Below are positions 50,305-50,537 of a stretch of DNA of 50,537 nucleotides, piece by piece. Below the pieces are notes generated by a model. It did not search any database. It saw nothing but the letters and a program-made list of their open reading frames with translations, and was not told the origin of the DNA. Numbering within the stretch: position 1 is the first letter of the stretch; each line of letters begins with the position of its first letter. The position numbers and the translations under genes are program-made. Origin of the DNA: Desulfobacter vibrioformis DSM 8776 (GTDB lineage Bacteria > Desulfobacterota > Desulfobacteria > Desulfobacterales > Desulfobacteraceae); the NCBI RefSeq assembly GCF_000745975.1, contig NZ_JQKJ01000026.1, positions 1 through 50,537 on the forward strand, read 5' to 3'.

Positions 50305-50537
50305 ATGAAAAAAAATATCACCCCAATTAACGGCCAGGAGTCCCCGGCAATTCTTTGCGAATTTTACCAAGAACATTTGAATAATTGGAAAAATTCTGGT
50401 CTCAGTCAAGCTGAGTATTGTAGACAGAACGATTTGACCCGCCATCGTTTCGGATACTGGAAAAGGAAACTCTTTAAAAAGGAAGAAAAAATGAACTTTG
50501 CCCTTCTTCCAATAAACATCTCTGAGCCAAGTGCGTC
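50305..50537 (+). mobile_element. IS66-family accessory gene tnpA-like, 5' part
   Basis: The frame from ATG 50305 runs to the end of the window. Its product has FYQEHLNNWKNSGLSQAEYC, then RQNDLTRHRFGYWKRKL, the HTH of IS66 TnpA/OrfA-type proteins that help the transposase. The rest, and the TnpB/TnpC genes, lie outside. It shows that the right edge of the window is an IS66 insertion. Confidence 0.82.

Overview
The window looks like accessory chromosome of an anaerobic Desulfobacterota (delta-proteobacterial) bacterium, probably of the Desulfobacter/Desulfobacula kind. That placement is inferred from the moderate GC content, gene style and the many radical SAM enzymes; no rRNA or other taxonomic marker is present. 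Both ends are mobile: an IS3-type transposase fragment at the left and the start of an IS66-type accessory gene at the right. Three toxin-antitoxin modules, an ATPase/DUF4276 pair and several gene ruins lie between them.

Layout. (1) 1-3.7 kb: IS3 fragment joined directly to a truncated and frameshifted type I secretion ATPase, followed by its TolC-type outer-membrane partner. (2) 4.0-4.65 kb: VapBC-type toxin-antitoxin. (3) 4.7-10 kb: LolA-like periplasmic protein, two FtsX-type permeases, a LolD-like ATPase and an outer-membrane barrel, forming a compact envelope-export operon. (4) 10-12.1 kb: lone receiver protein, XRE regulator, polysaccharide deacetylase. (5) 12.1-21.2 kb: an inserted island, mostly one minus-strand operon (aldo/keto reductase, SDR, Bcr/CflA-type MFS pump, two alpha/beta hydrolases, carboxymuconolactone-decarboxylase/cupin fusion, exported flavodoxin-like protein) with a divergent AraC-type regulator. 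(6) 21.2-22.1 kb: a chimeric scar of duplicated pieces of the flanking genes, then a RelE/HTH toxin-antitoxin pair.

(7) 22.9-44.3 kb: a large biosynthetic locus. The minus-strand arm encodes a ketosynthase/chain-length-factor fusion, a HpnH/SPASM-like radical SAM protein, a thioesterase, a fusion of fatty-acid kinase (DhaL plus DegV) with a B12-type radical SAM enzyme, an ACP, a hotdog dehydratase-like protein, [ATPase and DUF4276 insertion], a second ACP, a second radical SAM paralogue, a PKS-type dehydratase, a PlsY-like acyltransferase, a GT25 glycosyltransferase, an MMPL exporter fused to a methyltransferase, and a SPASM radical SAM enzyme. The plus-strand arm encodes a small helix-turn-helix-like protein, a BtrH-like acyltransferase, an ABC-2 transporter pair and a third ACP. 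No ketoreductase, AMP ligase or phosphopantetheinyl transferase is visible, so host fatty-acid synthase would have to supply them. The general plan resembles aryl-polyene/type II fatty-acid-like clusters, but four radical SAM genes and a built-in fatty-acid kinase make it unusual. My inference is a dedicated, exported, probably glycosylated and radically modified lipid.

(8) 44.4-50.5 kb: MsrAB, an MFS transporter, an alpha/beta hydrolase, a TIGR00725-type nucleotide-binding protein, a second VapBC, a hairpin-rich element, a hypothetical protein and the IS66 start.

The history of the 11.8-24.3 kb stretch can be read from its repeats: a tandem duplication of [deacetylase - radical SAM - MMPL], eroded by deletions at 8-9 bp microhomologies, and split by the 9-kb island.
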